A stretch of DNA of 8,421 bases from Bacillota bacterium (GCA_017861495.1 JAGFXW010000092.1:1-8421), one strand, 5' to 3'; counted from the stretch's first letter, positions 1-6,696 are shown. Translations and numbers: made by a program. Notes: generated by a model from the sequence alone, not told the origin.

Positions 1-521
1 GCAACATCCTGTTCCGACAGCGGCGGTAAATTAAGCGCAACCCCCGGCACAGCAACCCGTTTCCGGTCGCTGATTTCCCCATTATTGAGAACAGTCGTAA
101 TAATATTATCTTGTTCAATCGCTTCAACGCGCAAACTAATGAGTCCATCCGCCAGCAAAATCACGTTCCCTGACGAAATTTCCCTGGGCAACGCTTCATA
201 ATTTACTGAAGCCATTTCCTCTGTTCCCGGTAATATCCGGGAAGTAAGAATAAACTTCTGCCCTTCTTTCAGCAGCACTTTCCCTTTTTCAAACAGTCCT
301 AACCGCATTTCCGGTCCTTTGGTATCCAACATAAGCGCGACAGGCTTGCCGACTTTCGCTGCCGCTTCCCGAACCATCGCGATTCTCGCTGCATGATCGG
401 CATGGGTCCCATGGGAAAAATTAAATCTGGCTACATTCATCCCAGCCGCTATCATCGCTTCCAATGTACCCGCCTTATCAGTGCTTGGCCCGACAGTGCA
501 GACTACCTTTGTTTTTTTCAT
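1..521 (-). CDS. pyk: Pyruvate kinase, N-terminal part (cut by the left window edge)
   Basis: Pyruvate kinase transfers phosphate from phosphoenolpyruvate to ADP, giving pyruvate and ATP in the last step of glycolysis in the cytoplasm. The 173 complete codons visible cover the start of the catalytic barrel and most of the B (lid) domain. Seen directly: MKKTKVVCTVGPSTD at the N-terminus (family KTKIVCTIGP), ARFNFSHGTH at residues 31-40 with R32, N34, S36 and H37 of the nucleotide and potassium site, and DTKGPEMR at 66-73 (family DTKGPEIR). The VPGVALNLPPLSEQD stretch at about 158-172 marks the return from the lid to the barrel. The ATG at 521-519 is preceded by GGGAGG with a 7-nt spacer, so the start is secure. 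The frame is open to the window edge; the family usually runs about 470-585 residues, so most of the protein lies outside. It follows dnaE on the same strand after 174 nt. The identification is firm. Confidence 0.96.
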   Translation of the reverse strand, partial: MKKTKVVCTVGPSTDKAGTLEAMIAAGMNVARFNFSHGTHADHAARIAMVREAAAKVGKPVALMLDTKGPEMRLGLFEKGKVLLKEGQKFILTSRILPGTEEMASVNYEALPREISSGNVILLADGLISLRVEAIEQDNIITTVLNNGEISDRKRVAVPGVALNLPPLSEQDV

Positions 522-528
522 ATGCTTG

Positions 529-534
529 CCTCCC
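529..534 (-). promoter_or_regulatory. Ribosome binding site of pyk
   Basis: GGGAGG on the minus strand lies 7 nt before the pyk ATG. It fixes the start at 521 and suggests efficient translation. Confidence 0.85.
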
Positions 535-630
535 AAAAGAAGATAAATTAACTTACAACCCGCACACCATTTCCGTTCGTTTTATTGCTTGGCAACAACC
601 GATCCTTTTAGCTTGCCATACCTTTTCTCC

Positions 631-658
631 ATTCTAGTGAGTATTCCTGCTGCAGCAA
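631..658 (-). promoter_or_regulatory. Possible weak promoter for pyk
   Basis: In the gap between dnaE and pyk the minus strand has TAGAAT (631-636; one mismatch to TATAAT) 16 nt after TTGCTG (653-658; three of six to TTGACA). It would give a leader of about 100 nt before pyk. The -35 is poor and no terminator follows dnaE, so read-through from dnaE is an equally good explanation. Treat this as a candidate only. Confidence 0.3.
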
Positions 659-666
659 TAAACTTC

Positions 667-695
667 TTACAGTTTACAAGTTACAACGATTTACA
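667..695 (-). repeat. Short TTACA direct repeats downstream of dnaE
   Basis: On the plus strand TTACA occurs at 667-671, 674-678, 681-685 and 691-695, the first three exactly 7 bp apart; TTACC at 696-700 overlaps the dnaE stop codon. On the transcribed strand this reads as TGTAA repeats. They sit between the dnaE stop and the candidate pyk promoter. Nothing shows whether they bind a regulator; in AT-rich DNA such a cluster could arise by chance. Confidence 0.45.
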
Positions 696-3600
696 TTACC
701 AGACCTTTACCGTATTTTCTCCCAGAATATTTTCCAATGCCGATAACCCGTCTGTGCTCCCGTTCATCCAAAAATGCCGTTCCGTTTTGATCACCCGCCG
801 GCTGTCTACCAAAGTAAGATACACGGGAATATCACCAGAAAACCGTTTAAAAACTTGTTTCAGAGCGCCAAAAATTTGCGCATTTTCCTGCTCCGAACGA
901 ATTTTAACCCGGATTTCCGGACCTGCAGTATCCAATGCTGCGATTTCATTCGCAATGATCTTTACAGCTTCTTCACTGGCATTCACCCGCCCCGTCACTA
1001 CAACCGGCAAATCCGGGGCCAAGAGGCGGTTCGTTCGCGCAAAAACCTGAGGAAATACAACGACTTCAATTGACCCGCTAAAATCCTCAACAGTGGCGAA
1101 ACACATCATATCGCCTTTTTTGGTATTAATCCGTTTTGCGGTAACAATCAACCCTCCGATTTTCACACTACCGCCGTCAGCAACCTGATGGTTTATAATC
1201 GCATCAATGGGTGTAAACGCCGACATTTTACTACGGTACCGGTCAAGAGGATGGCCTGTTACATAAAAACCGGTGATCTCTTTTTCCAAAGCTAAGATTT
1301 CTTCCTGCGGAAATTCGTCGATATCTGGAAGCTGGATCTCATCCACACGGTTTAGAGTCTCCTCGCCAAACAAACCAATCTGGCCGCTGGCGCTGTCTTT
1401 CTGACGGCTGGCAGCAACATCGGCTGCCCGGTCAAGAACAGCTATAAGCTGCGAACGCTTCGCGCCCAAGGAATCAAACGCTCCGCACTTGATCAAACTT
1501 TCAATCACGCGCTTATTCACCACGCGCATATCTACCCGGGAACAAAAATCAACCAACGAATCGAATTTACCGCTTTCCGCCCGAACAGACGCAATGTTTT
1601 GGATCGCGTTTTCGCCAACATTTTTCACAGCCGCAAGTCCAAAGCGGATCGCCTTTTCATCCACAGTAAATCCGGCCTTACTGGCATTGATGTCGGGCGG
1701 CAGGATCTGGATTCCCATGCGCCGGCACTCTTCAATATAAAAACCAACTTTCTCACTCACGTCCATGATGCTGGATAATAAAGCAGCCATAAACTCGCAG
1801 GGATAATACGCTTTCAAATAGGCAGTTTGGTAAGCAACCAAGGCGTACGCCGCACTATGCGACTTGTTAAACCCGTAGTCGGCAAATTTCGCCATTAAAT
1901 CAAAGATTTCCGCGGCAGTTGAAGGTTCTATCCCGCGCACTGACGCTCCGGCTAAAAATGTCACTCGCTGTCCGGCAATGACTTCCGGTTTTTTCTTCCC
2001 CATAGCCCGGCGCAAAAGATCCGCCTGGCCCAGAGTAAACCCGCCTAATACAGAAGCGATCTGCATTACCTGTTCCTGGTACAAGATAACGCCGAATGTA
2101 TCCGCCAAAATCGGCTCCAACTGCGGCAATATGTAAGTTACTTTTTTCACGCCATGGCGACCCTCGATAAAATCCTTGACCATCCCACTGCCGAGCGGAC
2201 CCGGGCGGTATAAAGCCACTAACGGAATCAAGTCGGCAAAGCCTTCCGGTTTCAACTCCCTCACCAAATTCGTCATGCCGCTGGACTCCATTTGAAACAC
2301 GCCGGCAGTTTCGCCATTCGTTAACAATTTACTAGTTTTTTCATCCTGTAATGGAATTGAATCGATATCCAGCGAAATTCCCCGTCCCTGCGCCAACATG
2401 GCAATCGTATCGCCTATCACCGTTAAGGTGCGCAGGCCTAACAAATCCATTTTCAATAAACCTAATTCTTCAATACGATCCTTGTCATACTGCGTGGTGG
2501 GGAATCCTTCTGCTGAATTTTGCAAAGGAACATAGTGCGTCAACGGCTCTTTGGCAATAACCAAGCCGGCCGCATGCGTTGAAGCATGGCGCGGCAACCC
2601 CTCCACCGCAATCGCCAGATCCAGCAATTTGTGAACTTCATCTTCATTGTCGTACGCATTTTTTAATTCCGAGCTTACGTGCAATGCTTTTTTTAACGTA
2701 ATTCCCAGTTCATTAGGAATAAGTTTGGCGATCCGGTCGACTTCTCCATAGGGCATATTCAAAGCCCGTCCCACATCCCGCACCGCACCCTTGGCCGCCA
2801 TAGTACCAAACGTGATGATCTGGGCGACGCGATCAGCCCCGTACCGTTCCGCGACGTATTCAATCACTTTGCCGCGGCGTTCATAACAAAAGTCGATATC
2901 AATATCCGGCATCGTAATTCGTTCCGGATTTAAAAACCGTTCAAAAAGCAAGCCATACCGCAGGGGATCAATATTCGTAATTTGCAATAAATAAGAAACA
3001 ATACTGCCCGCGGCCGATCCTCTTCCCGGGCCAACCGGAATCTTTTGCAGCCGCGCATAATTGATAAAATCCCAAACAACGAGAAAATAGCCGGAAAAGC
3101 CCATCCGGGATATGATTGATAATTCGTATTCCATCCGCTCCCGGACAGTTTCTGTAACCGCTTGATACCGGGCTGGTAAAGCCTCTTCACACAAGCGCCG
3201 CAAATACGCATCCGGAGATAAACCATCCGGAACAGGGAATTCCGGTAAATAACGCTGGTCAAAATCCAGTGTCACATTGCAACGCTCCGCAATCCGGACC
3301 GTATTGGCCAACGCATCCGGATACTGCGCAAACAAACCTTCCATTTCCGGTTCATCTTTCAGATAAAACTCATGGTTAGGAAACCGCATACGCCCTGGGT
3401 CATCGACCAATTTACCCGTTTGGATGCATAACAGGACATCATGGCATTCTGCGTCTTTTTTATTGATATAATGAATGTCATTCGTCGCCACTAACCCCAC
3501 GCCATATTTTTTCGCTAATTCCAACAATACGGCATTGACACGCTTTTGTTCCGGCATATCATGGTCTTGCAGTTCCAAAAAGAAATGCTGCGGTCCAAAC

Positions 3601-4097
3601 AGGTCTAAATAACTACATAGAATTTTTTCGGCGCCTTCCGGATCATCCTTTAACAACCGGGACGGAATTTCACCGGCGATACAAGCGCTTAGGCAGATGA
3701 GGCCTTCATGGTATTCTTTCAGCAATTCAAAGTCAATCCGTGGCTTGTAGTAAAACCCTTCTAAATTAGCCCTTGAAACTAATTCAACCAAATTTCGATA
3801 CCCTTGGTTATTTTCCGCCAGCAATATCAAGTGATAATAGTTTTCCCCATCCACTGGATTTTTTTCAAACCGGGACCGCGGCGCGACATATACCTCACAC
3901 CCGACAATCGGTTTAATTTTATGTTTTTTCGCCGCTTTGTAAAAATCGACAACTCCGTACATTGTACCGTGATCTGTAATCGCCAAGGCAGGCATGCCTA
4001 ATTGCGCCGCCTTGGCCGCCAGACTGTCAATCCGTCCGGAACCGTCAAGCAAGCTATACTCTGTATGAACATGGAGGTGGACAAAATTTCCCGCCAT
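696..4097 (-). CDS. dnaE: DNA polymerase III subunit alpha (DnaE, PHP-intact type)
   Basis: This is a replicative DNA polymerase subunit of 1133 residues, complete. Domains in order: PHP domain (about 1-270), palm, thumb and fingers with catalytic core (about 280-800), tandem helix-hairpin-helix (about 815-880), clamp-binding motif QIGLF at 906-910, OB fold (about 978-1055, VKIGGLIV onward), and a short C-terminal tail. Catalytic aspartates are D400 and D402 in PDIDIDF and D551 in KMDLLGLR, matching the E. coli trio. GPGRGSAAGS at about 357-365 is the conserved nucleotide-site loop. The PHP metal ligands look complete: H9, H11, D18, H43, E68, H89, C139, D207, H209. The start at 4097 (MAGNFVHLHVH) is preferred because it has AAGGAG 6 nt upstream and matches the family N-terminus; an ATG 28 codons earlier would run back into the preceding gene. 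The amidohydrolase gene ends 10 nt before this start. Length is close to E. coli DnaE (1160). Identification is certain; whether this is the main replicase or works beside a PolC outside the window is unknown. Confidence 0.98.
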   Translation of the reverse strand: MAGNFVHLHVHTEYSLLDGSGRIDSLAAKAAQLGMPALAITDHGTMYGVVDFYKAAKKHKIKPIVGCEVYVAPRSRFEKNPVDGENYYHLILLAENNQGYRNLVELVSRANLEGFYYKPRIDFELLKEYHEGLICLSACIAGEIPSRLLKDDPEGAEKILCSYLDLFGPQHFFLELQDHDMPEQKRVNAVLLELAKKYGVGLVATNDIHYINKKDAECHDVLLCIQTGKLVDDPGRMRFPNHEFYLKDEPEMEGLFAQYPDALANTVRIAERCNVTLDFDQRYLPEFPVPDGLSPDAYLRRLCEEALPARYQAVTETVRERMEYELSIISRMGFSGYFLVVWDFINYARLQKIPVGPGRGSAAGSIVSYLLQITNIDPLRYGLLFERFLNPERITMPDIDIDFCYERRGKVIEYVAERYGADRVAQIITFGTMAAKGAVRDVGRALNMPYGEVDRIAKLIPNELGITLKKALHVSSELKNAYDNEDEVHKLLDLAIAVEGLPRHASTHAAGLVIAKEPLTHYVPLQNSAEGFPTTQYDKDRIEELGLLKMDLLGLRTLTVIGDTIAMLAQGRGISLDIDSIPLQDEKTSKLLTNGETAGVFQMESSGMTNLVRELKPEGFADLIPLVALYRPGPLGSGMVKDFIEGRHGVKKVTYILPQLEPILADTFGVILYQEQVMQIASVLGGFTLGQADLLRRAMGKKKPEVIAGQRVTFLAGASVRGIEPSTAAEIFDLMAKFADYGFNKSHSAAYALVAYQTAYLKAYYPCEFMAALLSSIMDVSEKVGFYIEECRRMGIQILPPDINASKAGFTVDEKAIRFGLAAVKNVGENAIQNIASVRAESGKFDSLVDFCSRVDMRVVNKRVIESLIKCGAFDSLGAKRSQLIAVLDRAADVAASRQKDSASGQIGLFGEETLNRVDEIQLPDIDEFPQEEILALEKEITGFYVTGHPLDRYRSKMSAFTPIDAIINHQVADGGSVKIGGLIVTAKRINTKKGDMMCFATVEDFSGSIEVVVFPQVFARTNRLLAPDLPVVVTGRVNASEEAVKIIANEIAALDTAGPEIRVKIRSEQENAQIFGALKQVFKRFSGDIPVYLTLVDSRRVIKTERHFWMNGSTDGLSALENILGENTVKVW

Positions 4098-4103
4098 AAC
4101 CCG

Positions 4104-4110
4104 CTCCTTA
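4104..4110 (-). promoter_or_regulatory. dnaE ribosome binding site overlapping the upstream stop codon
   Basis: TAAGGAG on the minus strand lies 6 nt before the dnaE ATG at 4097. Its first three bases (TAA, 4110-4108) are the stop codon of the amidohydrolase gene. Ribosomes finishing the upstream gene therefore stop directly on the dnaE initiation site, the geometry expected for translational coupling. It also settles the dnaE start in favour of 4097 over the upstream in-frame ATGs. Confidence 0.85.
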
Positions 4111-5856
4111 CCCATGTGATGCCTGCAACCATAATTGGTTATCCATTCCACATGCCTGATCTTTATACACCAAACGACCATTAAAAAACGTCATAACGAC
4201 CTTTGCTTTGTCAATATCCACTGGGTTTATGTGTAAAATATCCCGGTCCAGAACTGCCAGGTCAGCGAATTTTCCAACCTCAATCGAGCCGGTCTCGTTA
4301 TCCAAAAACAACGCGTAAGCCGCATCGATCGTGAAACTTTTAATCATTTGCTGCACAGTGGCCCGCTCATTTTTATTTAATAAGTATCGGTCATCATCCA
4401 TATCTGCGATATCCTCGACTCCGTAAAAAGATCCGTTATCCATATTGCGAGTCGCGCCAATATCAATCGCATGAAGCGGATTGGGCACAATGGTTGCCGG
4501 ATAATCCGAAGAAGAAGCCACCCGTATGCCGTTAGCGAAAAAAGTACCTAAAGGAAATTCTTTTTCGGCCCGGTCGCCTAAAAATTCATAATCCACGCGC
4601 CGCCACCAATTAGGTCCTTTAAAATGCCAATAAGGCTGTACATTGGCGATGATGTTAAGTTCCTTAAACCTGGGAATATCTTTTTCATCGACGAGTTGCA
4701 AATGAGTAATTGTATTACGGACATCGCAACCCGTAAGTTTTTCTTGAACAATTTCCAGCGCATCCAAGACCTTGTGGGTAGAGGCATCGCCCGTAGAATG
4801 GACATGGATTTGCAAACCGCTTTTATTGGTTTCATAGAACGCCTGTTGGAGTTTCTGTCTATCCCATAAAAAGTCGCCATAATGATCCGTTCCCTTACCC
4901 GCCGCAAGCGTATATGGCGCAAATAAATGGCTTGTTCCACCTTCGATAACCCCGTCGGTAAAAAACTTTGCAGCCGTTACCTGTAAATAAGGACTGGCAT
5001 ATTGTTCACGAATTTCACAAATAGCTGCCAATTGATCCGGCAAATGATCGTAGGGGTTGATCACCATAGCCCCACGAATCCAAAGATGCAATTGATCCTG
5101 CTGCAACAATTCGGAACAGGCCTCATAAATACTCTTGAAGGTCAAACTTGCCATGCAAAATATGCCTGTTATTCCAAATTGATGCATTTTGTTTTGAAAT
5201 AAATTCATAGCTTCCATATATTGCTGCCTACTGTATTCCGGCAAAGCAACAAGCCACATCGCGTTTTCCTTCAGGGTGCCCCACAACTGCCCGGTAGAAT
5301 CATCCAGTTCAATAATTCCGCCGGGAAACGTCTGGGTATTCTCGGTGATGCCATTGTCTGCCAACGCTTTTGAATTCAGCCATAGTGTATGACCGTCATT
5401 CGCCCGCAAAACAATCGGGATATCCGTAGTCACCGCATCCAGATATTCCTTACGCGGGCCTTTAGACAATTCTTCTCCGTTAAATACATCCCAAGACCAC
5501 CCCCGACCGTAAACCGCACGACAATCCGGATGTTCGGCAATAAAGTTCTTCACCGCTGCAATATATCCTGCCCGACTGCGGACAGCAGACAATTGGACTT
5601 CATACAGCTCCAACAAAGATAATCCGGGAGGATGAATGTGACTGTCAATCATCCCTGGAATCACCATTTTTTTTTGTAAATCTATGGTGTTTGTGTTCTG
5701 TCCAATATAAGTTTGAACGGCTTCATTACTGCCAACAAACACAATTTTCTTATTTTTAACAGCAACTGCTTCCTGTATCGTATCGAATTTATCCGCCGTA
5801 TAAACAACGCCATTCAATAGAACAACATCCGCTTCACTGCCTGAAAATGAATGCAT
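4108..5856 (-). CDS. YtcJ-like metal-dependent amidohydrolase (Amidohydro_3 family)
   Basis: A cytoplasmic hydrolase of 582 residues in the amidohydrolase superfamily, YtcJ/NfdA-like branch; no signal peptide is seen. The N-terminus has the small beta-sandwich strands (ADVVLLNGVVYTAD), then MVIPGMIDSHIHP with the metal-binding HxH pair H73 and H75. Further expected active-site residues are the lysine in AAKFFTDG (K297), H351 and H353 in LQIHVHSTGDAS, H385 in ITHLQL and D451 in ASSSDYP. The family motif NDGHTLWLNSKAL lies at about 153-165. The C-terminus returns to the beta-sandwich (GSIEVGKFADLAVLDRD, then FNGRLVY). Members cleave C-N bonds in diverse compounds, for example N-substituted formamides; the substrate here cannot be told. 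I chose ATG 5856 because AGGTG stands in the correct Shine-Dalgarno register before it; an ATG nine codons upstream (5883) has only an AT run before it. It is the first gene of a probable unit with dnaE, which is functionally unexpected. Family is firm, function is open. Confidence 0.93.
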   Translation of the reverse strand: MHSFSGSEADVVLLNGVVYTADKFDTIQEAVAVKNKKIVFVGSNEAVQTYIGQNTNTIDLQKKMVIPGMIDSHIHPPGLSLLELYEVQLSAVRSRAGYIAAVKNFIAEHPDCRAVYGRGWSWDVFNGEELSKGPRKEYLDAVTTDIPIVLRANDGHTLWLNSKALADNGITENTQTFPGGIIELDDSTGQLWGTLKENAMWLVALPEYSRQQYMEAMNLFQNKMHQFGITGIFCMASLTFKSIYEACSELLQQDQLHLWIRGAMVINPYDHLPDQLAAICEIREQYASPYLQVTAAKFFTDGVIEGGTSHLFAPYTLAAGKGTDHYGDFLWDRQKLQQAFYETNKSGLQIHVHSTGDASTHKVLDALEIVQEKLTGCDVRNTITHLQLVDEKDIPRFKELNIIANVQPYWHFKGPNWWRRVDYEFLGDRAEKEFPLGTFFANGIRVASSSDYPATIVPNPLHAIDIGATRNMDNGSFYGVEDIADMDDDRYLLNKNERATVQQMIKSFTIDAAYALFLDNETGSIEVGKFADLAVLDRDILHINPVDIDKAKVVMTFFNGRLVYKDQACGMDNQLWLQASHG

Positions 5857-5857
5857 A

Positions 5858-5865
5858 CCCCACCT
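5858..5865 (-). promoter_or_regulatory. Ribosome binding site of the amidohydrolase gene
   Basis: AGGTGGGG on the minus strand; AGGTG (5861-5865) pairs with the 3' half of the anti-Shine-Dalgarno complement AGGAGGTG and leaves 4 nt to the ATG at 5856, which is the right register for that half. It decides the start against the alternative ATG at 5883. Confidence 0.6.
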
Positions 5866-5898
5866 GTTAACCCTTCCGTCCATAAAAATATTACGTTC

Positions 5899-5917
5899 TT
5901 ATAATAGTATATTATAA
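5899..5917. repeat. Perfect 8-bp inverted repeat before the amidohydrolase gene
   Basis: On the minus strand: TTATAATATACTATTATAA, two 8-bp arms around 3 bp. Each strand contains a TATAAT hexamer (minus 5911-5916, plus 5900-5905). It lies 43 nt upstream of the chosen start and downstream of the preceding terminator, so it probably holds the -10 of the amidohydrolase-dnaE promoter, or an operator on it. At 17-nt spacing the -35 position reads GTAATT, which is poor. The arms resemble the halves of a PerR box (TTATAAT / ATTATAA), but these are 5 bp apart instead of 1. Confidence 0.55.
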
Positions 5918-5950
5918 CAAATAAACCAGCCTGAATTACTTTTTTGCAAT

Positions 5951-5978
5951 AAAAAAAGAGCGGTTGTTAAACCACTCT
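5951..5978 (-). terminator. Intrinsic terminator after sepF
   Basis: On the minus strand a 9-bp stem AGAGTGGTT / AACCGCTCT (one U-G wobble) with a 4-nt TAAC loop is followed directly by a run of seven T. It lies 70 nt past the sepF stop codon. The plus strand has no T run after the hairpin, so it serves the minus strand only. It separates sepF from the amidohydrolase-dnaE unit. Confidence 0.9.
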
Positions 5979-6048
5979 CCCATTTGTAAAAAAAGCGACC
6001 CGAAATACATAGTAACAGTATATGAACGCATAAATAATTCCAATCGTA

Positions 6049-6468
6049 TTACATGTTGCTCGATTTCACATAAGTTGGTACCGAATATCCATAGAGATCT
6101 TTCGAAAAAGCAACACCCGCCGGCGCATACATGACTAAAGAATCAGATATTTGTTGCATTGATCCTCCCGTCACCATGCATACTCCATCCAAAAAATCAC
6201 CAATCCGGCGCTGTAAATCAGTTTCCGCACTCTCAAAATTTAAAATGATAGCAGTATTCATCTTAAGATAATCAGCATAAAGACAAACATCATCAAAATT
6301 CGTTGGTGAACAGACAACTACAGTGAGATCAGTAGACTTTGTCGTCTTATGCAAGCGAAGATGCGATTCCCGACCTGCAGATCCAGCCTGCTCACTTTCC
6401 CCTGCGGATAGCATTTCTTCCGGAGCCATAAAAAAATTAGTTAATTTCTCTATTATTACGCCTGCCAT
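6049..6468 (-). CDS. sepF: SepF-family cell division protein
   Basis: SepF proteins bind the FtsZ C-terminal tail and the membrane and help anchor and order the Z-ring. This one has 139 residues against about 150 in B. subtilis. Residues 1-14 (MAGVIIEKLTNFFM) resemble the amphipathic membrane-targeting helix of SepF (KNKLKNFF in B. subtilis). A short, polar, probably disordered linker follows (about 15-45), rather less acidic than usual. The SepF core spans about 47-125: TVVVCSPTNFDD, then a helix with YADYLKMNTAIILNF, then QRRIGDFLDGVCMVTGG, then MQQISDSLVMYAP. The glycine pair G101-G102 corresponds to the AIGGDIQRI turn of B. subtilis SepF. ATG 6468 is chosen because GGAGGTG lies 8 nt before it; an in-frame ATG ten codons earlier would place that Shine-Dalgarno inside the gene. 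It appears to be a single-gene unit, bounded by a hairpin before and a terminator after, rather than in the usual ylm/dcw-type cluster. The family is well supported; being a second, divergent copy is possible. Confidence 0.88.
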   Translation of the reverse strand: MAGVIIEKLTNFFMAPEEMLSAGESEQAGSAGRESHLRLHKTTKSTDLTVVVCSPTNFDDVCLYADYLKMNTAIILNFESAETDLQRRIGDFLDGVCMVTGGSMQQISDSLVMYAPAGVAFSKDLYGYSVPTYVKSSNM

Positions 6469-6476
6469 TACATATT

Positions 6477-6483
6477 CACCTCC
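6477..6483 (-). promoter_or_regulatory. Ribosome binding site of sepF
   Basis: GGAGGTG on the minus strand, 8 nt before the ATG at 6468. It decides the start. An intervening ATG (6474-6472) is followed at once by TAA and is not a usable start. Confidence 0.88.
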
Positions 6484-6520
6484 ACCAAAAAATAGCATAT
6501 CATCTTGTCCATTTTTTGGT
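6484..6520. repeat. 10-bp inverted repeat touching the sepF Shine-Dalgarno sequence
   Basis: Plus strand arms ACCAAAAAAT (6484-6493) and ATTTTTTGGT (6511-6520) are perfect inverse complements around a 17-bp spacer. The inner arm ends at the base next to the ribosome binding site (6477-6483). It could be an operator, or in the sepF mRNA a weak A-U hairpin beside the ribosome site. Function unknown. Confidence 0.6.
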
Positions 6521-6663
6521 AAATATTCGACAAAATTTACAAATCCCCTTCTTTTTTGGAGAAAAATATCAATTTATTTAAAAAATAATTTATTTTCCTG
6601 AAATCCGCAAAGATTTTCTATGCCAATATCCACTTTTTTACGCAAAAACACTCATAGATAGAA
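6521..6663. other. AT-rich spacer upstream of sepF
   Basis: A gene-free, strongly AT-rich stretch between the typA hairpin and the sepF leader. It includes AATTTATTT twice, 16 bp apart (6571-6579 and 6587-6595). The sepF promoter should be here, since a hairpin precedes it, but no clear -35/-10 pair stands out. The best I could find on the minus strand is TTGCGG with TATTTT 17 nt later (about 6586-6614), which is weak. Confidence 0.4.
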
Positions 6664-6689
6664 TTCAGACGGGGCTGCCCCCGTCTGAA
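6664..6689 (-). terminator. Hairpin after typA, probable terminator
   Basis: Arms 6664-6674 and 6679-6689 form a perfect 11-bp GC-rich stem (TTCAGACGGGG on either strand) with a 4-nt loop, 7 nt beyond the typA stop codon. On the minus strand the tail reads TTCTATCTAT, so the U-run is broken. The position and the stem strength argue for a terminator or a 3'-end stabilising hairpin, less canonical than the one after sepF. Confidence 0.65.
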
Positions 6690-6696
6690 CCCTGTT

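Noticed and set aside
642..660. The palindrome TGCTGCAGCA (648-657) as a dnaE terminator.
   Set aside because: There is no loop of workable size and no T run after it. It overlaps the candidate -35 of pyk, and may be coincidental.
686..700. A catabolite-responsive (cre) site near TGTAAATCG upstream of pyk.
   Set aside because: The central CG is one base out of register with the cre consensus and the sequence is not palindromic.
589..1050. A 153-codon open frame on the plus strand.
   Set aside because: It lies mostly antisense to the 3' end of dnaE, has no ribosome binding site that I can see, and its translation looks like no protein family. The same applies to the other plus-strand frames opposite dnaE, the amidohydrolase and typA.
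4098..4181. A 28-residue N-terminal extension of dnaE starting at 4181.
   Set aside because: It overlaps the end of the amidohydrolase gene, has no family similarity, and the ATG at 4097 has a strong Shine-Dalgarno and the expected FVHLHVH start.
5899..5917. A true PerR box.
   Set aside because: The half-sites match but are separated by 5 bp rather than the single base of the consensus, so I call it only an inverted repeat.
5988..6000. A second terminator after sepF ending in a run of seven T on the minus strand.
   Set aside because: No stable stem precedes this T run; the real hairpin with T run is at 5951-5978.
6607..6640. A sigma-54-like promoter (TGGCAT ... TTTGCG) upstream of sepF on the minus strand.
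   Set aside because: The GG and GC elements are 14 nt apart instead of the required 10.
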